A stretch of 7,451 bases of DNA from an uncultured Bacilli bacterium (GTDB lineage: Bacteria > Bacillota_I > Bacilli_A > RF39 > UBA660). The notes beneath the pieces were generated by a model, which was not told the origin of the DNA, did no database searches, and saw nothing but the letters and a program-made list of their open reading frames with translations. The DNA lies in assembly GCA_910584255.1 (NCBI GenBank), contig CAJTXV010000050.1, forward strand, positions 1 through 7,451. Direction: 5' to 3'. Shown in pieces: positions 1-6,794 of this stretch (positions are counted from its first letter, which is position 1; each line of letters starts with the position of its first letter). The translations under genes were made by a program, and so were the position numbers.

Positions 1-23
1 TGAACATATTTGTCAACAGTCTG

Positions 24-55
24 AAACCACTAGTTAAACTAGTGGTTTTTTATTT
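24..55 (+). terminator. Hairpin with T-rich tail: factor-independent terminator or mobile-element end
   Basis: Positions 24-34 (AAACCACTAGT) and 38-48 (ACTAGTGGTTT) form a perfect 11 bp stem with a TAA loop. The 3' arm runs into a T-rich tail (46-51, then ATTTT). It most simply terminates a gene that lies mostly or wholly left of the window. A short, perfect, tight-loop hairpin of this kind also occurs at the right end of IS200/IS605-type elements, and I cannot separate the two from this edge. The first 23 bases hold no assignable gene. Confidence 0.75.
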
Positions 56-79
56 TCATACTTTTTCATCTAAAAAAGT

Positions 80-88
80 TGGTATAAT
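80..88 (+). promoter_or_regulatory. Candidate extended -10 promoter upstream of topA (P1)
   Basis: TGGTATAAT at 80-88 contains a perfect TATAAT (83-88) preceded by TG one base upstream, the extended -10 pattern. No good -35 hexamer lies at the right distance. Initiation would be expected around 94-96, giving a leader of about 70 nt before the preferred topA start. Confidence 0.5.
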
Positions 89-109
89 TAAATTATAGAA
101 GAATAATTA

Positions 110-138
110 TTGACAAAGAGGAAAATAATTAGTATAAA
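110..138 (+). promoter_or_regulatory. Candidate sigma-A-type promoter for topA (P2)
   Basis: A perfect TTGACA (110-115) is followed, after exactly 17 bases, by TATAAA (133-138). Initiation near 145 would place the ribosome site at 149-158 just inside the transcript. The upstream in-frame ATG at 138 would then lie before the transcript start, so this promoter also argues for translation from GTG 165. Confidence 0.65.
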
Positions 139-148
139 TGAAAAGAAC

Positions 149-158
149 AAAGGATGTG
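149..158 (+). promoter_or_regulatory. topA ribosome binding site that decides the start codon
   Basis: AAAGGATGTG matches the consensus AAAGGAGGTG at nine of ten positions and ends 6 nt before GTG 165. The in-frame ATG at 138 has only a weak GAGGAA about 14 nt upstream. This selects GTG 165. Confidence 0.75.
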
Positions 159-164
159 TTAATT

Positions 165-2204
165 GTGGCAGAAAATTTGGTAATTGTGGAGTCTCCTAGC
201 AAGAGTAAAACAATTGAGAAGTATTTAGGAAATGGATATAAGGTTGTTTCTTCTAAAGGTCATATTAGGGATCTTGCGACTACTGGGAAATATGGACTTG
301 GAGTCGATGTAGAAAATAAATTTGAACCGAATTATATTTTAATTAGTGGGAAGAAAAAACTAGTTCAAGAATTAAAAAAAGAAGTTAAAGATGCATCAAA
401 AGTGTATCTCGCAACCGACCCTGACCGTGAGGGGGAAGCAATTTCTTGGCATTTAAAAGAAGCTCTTGGAATTAAAGAAAAAGATTATGAACGTGTACTT
501 TTTCATGAAATTACAAAGGATAAGGTATTGGAAGCTTTTTCTTCTCCACGTAAGATTGATGAAGATTTAGTGCATAGTCAAGAAACAAGACGTATTTTAG
601 ATCGTATTATTGGTTTTCGTTTAAGTAAATTAATGCAATCAAAAACAGGGGGAAAATCCGCAGGAAGAGTACAGAGTGTTGCTTTAAAATTAATTGTTGA
701 TAGAGAACGTGAGATTGAAGCCTTTATTCCAGAAGAATATTGGAAAGTCAATGCAATATTTCCTCAATTTTCAGCAGAATTATTTCAATATAAAAATAAA
801 AAATTAGAACTAAAATCAAAAGAGGAAGTGGATCAAGTATTAAGCACAATTGGATCTACGTATACAGTTACCAATATTGAAGAAAAAGAAAAGAAAAAGA
901 CTGCAAAAGCACCGTTTATTACTTCAACTCTTCAGCAAGAAGCATCTACAAAACTTGGATTTACTGCTAAAAAGACAATGAATATTGCCCAAAAATTGTA
1001 TGAAGGAATTGATCTTGGAAATGAGACTGTCGGTTTAATTTCTTATATGAGAACGGATTCTGTTCGTTTAAGTGATGAATTTGTAAAATCTGCACAAGCT
1101 TATCTTTTTAAAGAATATGGAAAAGAATATGTTGGGTATGTTAAAACCTCTAAGAAAAATGAGAATGTACAAGATGCACATGAAGCCATTCGACCAACTA
1201 GTATCAATCGTACTCCAAAGGAGATGGAACCTTATTTAACACCAGATGAATATAAATTGTATCGTTTTATTTATACGAGAGCCATAGCCTCTTTAATGAG
1301 TGATGCGAAAGTAAAAGCAACAACGGTTGTATTAGAGAATCATCAGTATGGTTTTAAAGTTAATGGTCAGATTTTAATCTTTGACGGATATTTAAAACTT
1401 TATCAGGATTATGAAGATAGTGAAGATAAAATTTTACCAGAGGTTTTAATGAAAGAGAAAGAATTTCAGACAGAACAAGTTGAAACCAAACAACATTTTA
1501 CATCTCCTCCTGCTAGATACAGTGAGGCAAAATTAATTGATGCTTTAGAGAAACTTGGAATCGGTCGTCCATCTACTTATGCGACGATTATTGATACAAT
1601 CAAGGCACGTGGATATGTGGAAGTTTTAGAAAAGAAATTTAAACCAACGGAAATTGGGATTGTTACAACGGATAAACTGCAAGAAAGTTTTTCCGATTTC
1701 ATTAATGTAAAATATACAGCGGCTATGGAGCATGACTTAGATGAAATTGCTTTAGGAAATGAAAATTCTTTAGAAGTATTAGGGAATTTTTATCAAAAGT
1801 TTGAACCTACCGTTCAAAAAGCTTTTGGTGAGATGGAGAAAGTTCCGCCTAAGGAAACAGGGGAGGATTGTCCAGAATGTGGAAGTCCTTTAGTAATACG
1901 AAAAGGAAGATATGGAGAATTTACAGCATGTAGTAATTATCCTGAATGTAAATTTATTAAAAAAGAGCAAAAGGAAGTCAAAGAGATTATGGACTGTCCA
2001 ATTTGTAAGTCTGGAAAGATAATTGAAAGAAAAACCAAACGTGGAAAAATTTTCTATGGATGTAGTAATTATCCAAAATGTAAGGTTGCAACTTGGGATT
2101 TACCAACTGGAGAAATTTGTCCAGAATGTGGTAGCTTACTTACAATTAAGAAAAAGGAAATCAAATGTAGTAATTCAGAATGTTCATATTCAAAGGGAGA
2201 ATAA
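165..2204 (+). CDS. topA: DNA topoisomerase I (type IA), three C-terminal zinc ribbons
   Basis: This enzyme relaxes negatively supercoiled DNA by cutting and rejoining one strand through a 5'-phosphotyrosine link. From GTG 165 the product is 679 residues and begins AENLVIVESPSK, the usual TopA N-terminus. Seen: TOPRIM acidic residues E9 and D85-x-D87-x-E89 in DPDREGE; the HEITK segment near 114-118; the SAGRVQS motif near 165-171; the active-site region LISYMRTDSVR with catalytic Tyr294; and EKLGIGRPSTYATII near 462-476. Three four-cysteine zinc ribbons end the protein: C569/C572/C589/C595, C611/C614/C633/C639 and C652/C655/C668/C673. Length and architecture are complete for a Bacillota TopA. 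An in-frame ATG at 138 would add nine residues but overlaps a predicted -10 element and lacks a well-placed ribosome site. The gene leads a cluster with an unknown gene and xerC. Confidence 0.97.
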   Translation: MAENLVIVESPSKSKTIEKYLGNGYKVVSSKGHIRDLATTGKYGLGVDVENKFEPNYILISGKKKLVQELKKEVKDASKVYLATDPDREGEAISWHLKEALGIKEKDYERVLFHEITKDKVLEAFSSPRKIDEDLVHSQETRRILDRIIGFRLSKLMQSKTGGKSAGRVQSVALKLIVDREREIEAFIPEEYWKVNAIFPQFSAELFQYKNKKLELKSKEEVDQVLSTIGSTYTVTNIEEKEKKKTAKAPFITSTLQQEASTKLGFTAKKTMNIAQKLYEGIDLGNETVGLISYMRTDSVRLSDEFVKSAQAYLFKEYGKEYVGYVKTSKKNENVQDAHEAIRPTSINRTPKEMEPYLTPDEYKLYRFIYTRAIASLMSDAKVKATTVVLENHQYGFKVNGQILIFDGYLKLYQDYEDSEDKILPEVLMKEKEFQTEQVETKQHFTSPPARYSEAKLIDALEKLGIGRPSTYATIIDTIKARGYVEVLEKKFKPTEIGIVTTDKLQESFSDFINVKYTAAMEHDLDEIALGNENSLEVLGNFYQKFEPTVQKAFGEMEKVPPKETGEDCPECGSPLVIRKGRYGEFTACSNYPECKFIKKEQKEVKEIMDCPICKSGKIIERKTKRGKIFYGCSNYPKCKVATWDLPTGEICPECGSLLTIKKKEIKCSNSECSYSKGE

Positions 2205-2216
2205 ATTTCTTCCTTT
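2192..2216 (+). other. Hairpin spanning the topA stop codon
   Basis: AAAGGGAGAA (2192-2201) pairs with TTCTTCCTTT (2207-2216) over 10 bp with one G-U pair and a 5 nt loop that contains the TAA stop. Only one T follows the 3' arm before CAT, so it is a poor intrinsic terminator. It may weaken read-through or protect the topA mRNA 3' end. The 3' arm overlaps the predicted -35 of the next promoter. Confidence 0.4.
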
Positions 2217-2242
2217 TCATGTGCAATTCTTTTTGATACAAT
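2214..2242 (+). promoter_or_regulatory. Candidate promoter for the unknown gene-xerC pair
   Basis: TTTTCA (2214-2219, four of six -35 matches) is followed after 17 bases by TACAAT (2237-2242), with TG at 2234-2235 giving an extended -10. Predicted initiation near 2249 leaves a leader of about 25 nt. The gene pair could therefore be transcribed separately from topA. Confidence 0.45.
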
Positions 2243-2260
2243 AAATATATGAAATATATC

Positions 2261-2267
2261 GGTGGTG
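2261..2267 (+). promoter_or_regulatory. Ribosome binding site selecting ATG 2274
   Basis: GGTGGTG matches GGAGGTG at six of seven bases and ends 6 nt before ATG 2274, the same spacing as at topA and xerC. The in-frame GTG codons at 2262 and 2265 lie inside this site and so are unlikely starts. Confidence 0.55.
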
Positions 2268-2273
2268 GGATTC

Positions 2274-3044
2274 ATGGCTTATTATCAATTACAAGCAAAA
2301 CTAAAAAATGGGGATGTTGTAAATTTAGATTTTAGTGATTTCAATCTATCTTTGAATCAATTGGTAGAAATTGATTATTTTACAAATCAATATGCTTCAT
2401 GGGATTTTTTAGAGTTAGCAAGTAAACACGTAAAACAGGAGACAATTTCAGAAATTGAATCTATTCGAATATCTGTTAGAGGGAAGGAATTTTGTTATTC
2501 TACTTGTTTTCAAAACCCATATTTAAGTGCCTTATTTCATGAAACTGGGAGTACTCTTTTAGTTAGAGATAGTCATATTCCACTTAGTAACCGTGCTTTG
2601 ATAGAAATGGTAGAGTTTCTATTTACTAATCTAGAACAAAAGGGTGCTTTGTTTTTCAGTGATTATTCTTATAAAAATCAATTATCAACAAAAATCAATC
2701 GTTATTTAAACATCCAGCTATTCTCGGAAGAAGATGTGAGAGAACAAATGACCTTAAAACAAGAAATTATTCGTGAAATGAGTAAATACAAAGTATATCG
2801 TTCTCTTTGTGTGTATAGAAAAACATTGGATTGGAAGAAAAATCAAATACCAAGAGTAATTCAAAGATTAAATTCTCAAATTGATTTTAAAATTATACCT
2901 AAACCTTCTAAAATTGTGGTAGATGAAGGGGAAAGTGATGTATCTTCTCAATATGCTTTTAGTTGGGAAAATTTAAGTGGAGAAGAAAGAGAAGAATTTT
3001 TAAGTGAGGATGAAATTAAGCAGATGGTGAAAACTTATGAATAA
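2274..3044 (+). CDS. Hypothetical protein between topA and xerC, no recognised family
   Basis: The product is 256 residues from ATG 2274, starting MAYYQLQAKLKNGD. I do not recognise a family. No signal peptide or membrane segment is visible, so it is probably cytosolic. The N-terminal 50 residues alternate hydrophobic and polar residues as in a beta-rich domain. Two cysteines lie four apart (FCYSTC, C74 and C78), but there is no second pair for a clear metal site. A segment near 156-206 is rich in Lys and Arg and looks helical. The last 40 residues are strongly acidic (GEEREEFLSEDE) and look flexible. Its codons match its neighbours, and the uninterrupted frame, ribosome site and 8 nt overlap with xerC argue that it is a real gene. 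It lies where many Bacillota carry trmFO but shows no FAD-binding GxGxxG motif, so it is not TrmFO. A link to TopA or Xer function is positional inference only. Confidence 0.85.
   Translation: MAYYQLQAKLKNGDVVNLDFSDFNLSLNQLVEIDYFTNQYASWDFLELASKHVKQETISEIESIRISVRGKEFCYSTCFQNPYLSALFHETGSTLLVRDSHIPLSNRALIEMVEFLFTNLEQKGALFFSDYSYKNQLSTKINRYLNIQLFSEEDVREQMTLKQEIIREMSKYKVYRSLCVYRKTLDWKKNQIPRVIQRLNSQIDFKIIPKPSKIVVDEGESDVSSQYAFSWENLSGEEREEFLSEDEIKQMVKTYE
3022..3030 (+). promoter_or_regulatory. xerC ribosome binding site inside the preceding gene
   Basis: AGATGGTGA resembles AGGAGGTGA and ends 6 nt before ATG 3037. It lies within the last codons of the preceding gene, which fits translational coupling of the two genes. 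Confidence 0.5.
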
Positions 3045-3978
3045 AAATTTACTTTATCGTTCTTATTATATAAAGTGTAAACACTTAGAAGATTTTTTAG
3101 ATTATATAATGATTCAAAAGAATTATTCTTTTGATACACAAGTAAGTTATGAAGAAGATTTAACCGAGTTTTTAGGCTTTTGTAATTATCATAAACTTTC
3201 TTATTTAGATATTACTTATAAAGATGCCAAAAAATATCTTTTGTATTTATATGAAGAAAGAAAAGAAAAGGCAACAACGGTTTCCAGAAAGATTTCTTCC
3301 ATTCGTAGTTTTTATCGTTATTTATCCAATATGCGCGTGATAGATAATAGTGCATTTTCCTTATTAGTGTTACCTAAAAAAGAAAAACGTCTTCCTAAAT
3401 TTTTTGAATACAATGAATTAAAAGAAATGTTTCAAGTGCCAGATTGTTCTAGTGTATTAGGACAAAGGGATGCTTTAATTCTAGAAATGCTTTATGCAAC
3501 AGGTGTTCGTGTAAGTGAGTTAGTAGGTATCAAGTTAGAGGATATTTCTCTATCTAATAAAATGATTCGAATTTTAGGAAAGGGAAATAAGATGAGAATT
3601 GTTTATTTTAATGATATTACATTCAAGCGCTTAAAATATTACTTAGAAAATGGTAGGACGACTATGAATGTAAAGAATTCTTCTTATCTTTTCTTAAATC
3701 GAAGAGGAGAAAAGTTAACAACTAGAAGAGTAGAACAAATTCTAGAAGAAATTATCGAGAAAACTTCTATTACTAAACATATATCTCCTCATATGATTCG
3801 TCACAGTTTTGCAACGCATTTATTAAATGAGGGATGTGATTTGCTTTCTGTTCAGCAATTATTAGGTCATGAAAGTTTAAGTGCAACGAGTGTTTATACG
3901 CATATTACGAATGATCGAATCAAGGAAGTCTATTTAAAAGCTCATCCAAGAGCAAAAAAATCAAATACTTCTAAATAA
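3037..3978 (+). CDS. xerC: Tyrosine recombinase, XerC/XerD type (probably XerC)
   Basis: Xer recombinases resolve chromosome dimers at dif near division, normally as a XerC-XerD pair. The product is 313 residues. An N-terminal SAM-like DNA-binding domain spans about 17-105 (LEDFLDYI through RKISSIRSFYRYL). The catalytic domain runs from about 115 to 305 and keeps all expected residues: R158 in ATGVRVSEL, K182 in GKGNK, H252 and R255 in SPHMIRHSFATHLL, H278 in LLGHESL, and nucleophile Y287 in SVYTH. The C-terminus KAHPRAKK is typical of chromosomal Xer proteins rather than phage integrases. XerC is preferred over XerD because Bacillota often carry xerC (codV) just downstream of topA; sequence alone does not settle it. 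It starts inside the preceding gene (8 nt overlap) and is followed by a terminator. The N-terminus is slightly longer than usual, but no better start with a ribosome site is visible. Confidence 0.9.
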   Translation: MNKNLLYRSYYIKCKHLEDFLDYIMIQKNYSFDTQVSYEEDLTEFLGFCNYHKLSYLDITYKDAKKYLLYLYEERKEKATTVSRKISSIRSFYRYLSNMRVIDNSAFSLLVLPKKEKRLPKFFEYNELKEMFQVPDCSSVLGQRDALILEMLYATGVRVSELVGIKLEDISLSNKMIRILGKGNKMRIVYFNDITFKRLKYYLENGRTTMNVKNSSYLFLNRRGEKLTTRRVEQILEEIIEKTSITKHISPHMIRHSFATHLLNEGCDLLSVQQLLGHESLSATSVYTHITNDRIKEVYLKAHPRAKKSNTSK

Positions 3979-3982
3979 ATGT

Positions 3983-4033
3983 AAAATCTAGTAAAAAAAT
4001 AGAGATTTCTATTGTTTTACTGGGATTTTTTTT
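3983..4033 (+). terminator. Factor-independent terminator after xerC
   Basis: AAATC-T-AGTAAAA (3984-3996) pairs with TTTTACT-GG-GATTT (4015-4028) with one bulge. An inner AATAGA/TCTATT stem (3998-4003 and 4008-4013) closes on a GATT loop. Eight Ts (4026-4033) follow. This ends the topA-xerC unit. Confidence 0.8.
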
Positions 4034-4040
4034 CTATACT
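4012..4040 (+). promoter_or_regulatory. Candidate ppdK promoter embedded in the xerC terminator
   Basis: TTGTTT (4012-4017, three of six -35 matches) and TATACT (4035-4040, five of six -10 matches) are 17 bases apart. Initiation near 4046-4047 would give a ppdK leader of about 27 nt. The -35 lies in the 3' arm of the upstream terminator hairpin. Confidence 0.5.
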
Positions 4041-4057
4041 AAAGGAGTCATTAGATG

Positions 4058-4063
4058 AAAGGA
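4058..4063 (+). promoter_or_regulatory. ppdK ribosome binding site
   Basis: AAAGGA lies 9 nt before ATG 4073. An in-frame GTG at 4067 would add only Met-Ile and is too close to this site, so ATG 4073 is preferred. A stronger AAAGGAG lies at 4041-4047, upstream of a three-codon reading frame (ATG 4055, stop 4064-4066). Confidence 0.55.
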
Positions 4064-4072
4064 TGAGTGATA

Positions 4073-6703
4073 ATGAAATACGTTTATTTGTTTAGTGAAG
4101 GAAACAAAGATATGCGTAATCTTCTTGGAGGTAAGGGTGCCAATTTGGCCGAAATGACAGGAATTGGTTTACCTGTTCCAAGAGGATTTACGGTAACAAC
4201 AGAAGCTTGTACAAAATATTATGAAGATGGAAAAGAAATTGCACCTGAAATCGCTAGTGAAATTGAAGAAAAGGTAGATGAACTTGAGAAAATTACTGGA
4301 AAGAAATTAGGAGATTCTAAAAATCCATTGTTAGTATCTGTTCGTAGTGGTGCGAGAGCAAGTATGCCTGGAATGATGGATACTGTATTAAACTTGGGAA
4401 TGAATGATGAAGTAGCCAAGGGATTTAGTGAAGTTACAAAAAATCCAAGATTTGTCTATGACTCTTATCGTAGGTTTATTCAAATGTTTGCAGATGTTGT
4501 TATGGGATTTCCAAAGAGTTCTTTTGAAAGATTATTTGATAAAATTAAAGAGGAAAAGAAGGTTACTTACGATACAGAATTAACAGCCGAAGATTTAATG
4601 GAAGTTGTAGATATCTATAAAGAAGAATACAAAAAACATGCAGGAAGTGATTTTCCACAAGAACCTAAAGTTCAAATGATGGAAGCAATCAAAGCTGTTT
4701 TTAGAAGCTGGAATAATGATCGCGCCATTACTTATCGTAGGTTAAATGATATTCCAAGTAGTTGGGGAACTGCTGTCAATGTTCAAGAAATGGTTTATGG
4801 GAATCGTGGAGATACCTCTGGAACTGGAGTTGCATTTACAAGAAACCCTGCAACAGGGGAAAAGGCACTATTTGGTGAATATTTAATGAATGCACAAGGG
4901 GAAGACGTAGTGGCAGGAATTCGTACTCCTAAACCAATTGATACTTTGAAAGAAACGATGCCTGAATGTTATGAAGAATTTGTTCGTATTTGTAATATTT
5001 TAGAAAATCATTATCGTGATATGCAAGATATGGAGTTTACAATTGAAGATGGAAAACTTTTTATGCTTCAAACAAGAAATGGAAAAAGAACAGCGTCTGC
5101 TGCTTTAAAAATTGCGGTTGATTTAGTAAGTGAAGGAATGCTTACGAAAGAGGAAGCACTTTTAAAAGTAGAACCAAAACAATTGGATCAATTATTGCAT
5201 CCAAACTTTGATTCTAGTAGTCTAAAGGCTGCAAAAGTCGTTGCCAAAGGATTAGCTGCTTCTCCTGGAGCTGCAACAGGTAGGATCTATTTTACAGCAG
5301 AGGATGTAATGAAAGCACATGAGAATGGAGAAAAGGACTTATTACTAGTTCGTTTGGAAACTTCTCCAGAAGATATTGAAGGAATGAATTTAGCACATGG
5401 AATTTTAACGATTCGTGGTGGAATGACATCCCATGCTGCAGTAGTAGCCCGTGGAATGGGAACTTGCTGTGTTTCTGGATGCGGAGAACTTCAAATTGAT
5501 GAAGTGGAGAAAACTGTTACTACGAAAGATGGAAAAACGTATCATGAAGGTGACTGGATGAGTTTAGATGGTTCTACTGGGAATGTATATGGTGAACAAA
5601 TCAAAACTGTTGATCCTGAAATTGCAGGAGATTTTGAGACGTTTATGGGATGGGCAGATAGCATTCGTCGCTTAAAGGTAAGAACCAATGCTGATAATCC
5701 AAAAGATGCTAAGGTAGCACGTGATTTTGGTGCAGAAGGAATTGGTCTTTGTCGTACAGAGCATATGTTTTTTGATGAAGAAAGAATTTTTAATTTTCGT
5801 CGTATGATTACTGCTGAAACCGTAGAGGCAAGAGAAGAAGCACTTTCTAAGATTCTTCCTTATCAAAGAGATGATTTTGAACAATTATTTAGAGTTATGG
5901 ATGGATATGGAGTAACGATTCGTTTCTTAGATCCACCACTTCATGAATTCTTACCTCATACAGATGAAGAAATTAAACCACTTGCTGAAAGTTTGGGAAT
6001 GACTTTTGAAGCTTTAAAGGCAAGGGTAGAATCCTTAAAAGAATTTAATCCAATGATGGGACACCGTGGATGTCGTTTAGCTGTTACTTATCCTGAAATT
6101 GCGAAAATGCAAACACGTGCTGTCATTGAAGCCGCAATTAATGTAAATAAAGATGGTTTAAATGTTGAACCTGAAATTATGATTCCATTAGTTGGAGATA
6201 CAAATGAACTTAAGTATGTTAAGAATATAGTTTGTGAAACTGCAGATAGTATTATTAAAGAAAATAATGTAGATTTGAAGTATTCTGTTGGAACGATGAT
6301 TGAAATTCCAAGGGCTGCTTTAACTGCAGATAAAATTGCAGAGGATGCTGAATTTTTCTCATTCGGAACCAATGATTTAACACAGATGACGTATGGATTT
6401 AGTAGAGATGATGCAGGTAAATTCTTAGAGGACTATTATAAACGTGGAATCTTTGAAAGTGATCCATTTGCAAAAGTAGATCAAGAGGGTGTTGGTTCTC
6501 TTATGAAGATTGCGATTGAAAAAGGAAAGAAGACAAGAGAAAATATCAAGCTTGGTATTTGTGGAGAACATGGTGGAGATCCATCTACTGTAGAATTCTG
6601 TCATGAGATTGGACTAACTTATGTATCTTGTAGTCCTTATCGTGTACCACTTGCAAGACTTGCAGCTGCTCAAGCAGTTGTACGCAAAAAGGACAATAAA
6701 TAG
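4073..6703 (+). CDS. ppdK: Pyruvate,phosphate dikinase
   Basis: This cytosolic enzyme catalyses ATP + pyruvate + phosphate = AMP + phosphoenolpyruvate + diphosphate. In anaerobic bacteria it can run towards pyruvate in PPi-linked glycolysis or towards PEP in gluconeogenesis. The 876-residue product is full length for the bacterial family. Domains in order: an N-terminal ATP-grasp nucleotide-binding domain (GGKGANLAEM at 19-28, SVRSGARASMPGMMDT near 89-104, GVAFTRNPATGEK near 252-264, LQTRNGKR near 333-339); a central swivelling phosphohistidine domain with GGMTSHAAVVARGMG and catalytic His454, plus Thr452 at the position regulated in plant enzymes; and a C-terminal PEP/pyruvate TIM barrel (GIGLCRTEHMFF near 556-567, GTMIEIPRAAL near 740-750, FGTNDLTQMTYGFSRDD near 764-780, and GICGEHGGDP with catalytic Cys830). 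It is monocistronic by its promoter and the upstream terminator. No gene for the PPDK regulatory protein is present. No clear terminator directly follows the stop. Confidence 0.98.
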   Translation: MKYVYLFSEGNKDMRNLLGGKGANLAEMTGIGLPVPRGFTVTTEACTKYYEDGKEIAPEIASEIEEKVDELEKITGKKLGDSKNPLLVSVRSGARASMPGMMDTVLNLGMNDEVAKGFSEVTKNPRFVYDSYRRFIQMFADVVMGFPKSSFERLFDKIKEEKKVTYDTELTAEDLMEVVDIYKEEYKKHAGSDFPQEPKVQMMEAIKAVFRSWNNDRAITYRRLNDIPSSWGTAVNVQEMVYGNRGDTSGTGVAFTRNPATGEKALFGEYLMNAQGEDVVAGIRTPKPIDTLKETMPECYEEFVRICNILENHYRDMQDMEFTIEDGKLFMLQTRNGKRTASAALKIAVDLVSEGMLTKEEALLKVEPKQLDQLLHPNFDSSSLKAAKVVAKGLAASPGAATGRIYFTAEDVMKAHENGEKDLLLVRLETSPEDIEGMNLAHGILTIRGGMTSHAAVVARGMGTCCVSGCGELQIDEVEKTVTTKDGKTYHEGDWMSLDGSTGNVYGEQIKTVDPEIAGDFETFMGWADSIRRLKVRTNADNPKDAKVARDFGAEGIGLCRTEHMFFDEERIFNFRRMITAETVEAREEALSKILPYQRDDFEQLFRVMDGYGVTIRFLDPPLHEFLPHTDEEIKPLAESLGMTFEALKARVESLKEFNPMMGHRGCRLAVTYPEIAKMQTRAVIEAAINVNKDGLNVEPEIMIPLVGDTNELKYVKNIVCETADSIIKENNVDLKYSVGTMIEIPRAALTADKIAEDAEFFSFGTNDLTQMTYGFSRDDAGKFLEDYYKRGIFESDPFAKVDQEGVGSLMKIAIEKGKKTRENIKLGICGEHGGDPSTVEFCHEIGLTYVSCSPYRVPLARLAAAQAVVRKKDNK

Positions 6704-6770
6704 TCCGTAATAGCGAACAGTAGTAGATATTGAAAATGATAAATATAAGTAATAACTGAAACATTTTTGA

Positions 6771-6793
6771 ATATACTATAAACATATACTATA
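6771..6793 (+). repeat. Tandem 10 bp direct repeat upstream of the toxin remnant
   Basis: ATATACTATA occurs at 6771-6780 and again at 6784-6793, separated by AAC. A TTGACA follows at 6795-6800. Type III toxin genes are usually preceded by tandem repeats encoding the RNA antitoxin, and this may be a remnant. Two short AT-only copies are also easily due to chance or to regulatory DNA. Confidence 0.3.
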
Positions 6794-6794
6794 G

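Noticed and set aside
2274..3044. The gene between topA and xerC as a divergent trmFO.
   Set aside because: It is too short (256 versus about 430 or more residues) and has no N-terminal FAD-binding GxGxxG motif.
3037..3978. The tyrosine recombinase as a phage or integron integrase marking a mobile island.
   Set aside because: It has chromosomal Xer length and C-terminus (AHPRAK), lies in the conserved topA neighbourhood, and no att site or tRNA is nearby.
4219..6785. Several reverse-strand and overlapping open frames of 66-94 codons within or beside ppdK and at the 3' end of topA.
   Set aside because: They lie mostly opposite or inside strongly conserved genes, lack ribosome sites and have low-complexity translations typical of shadow frames.
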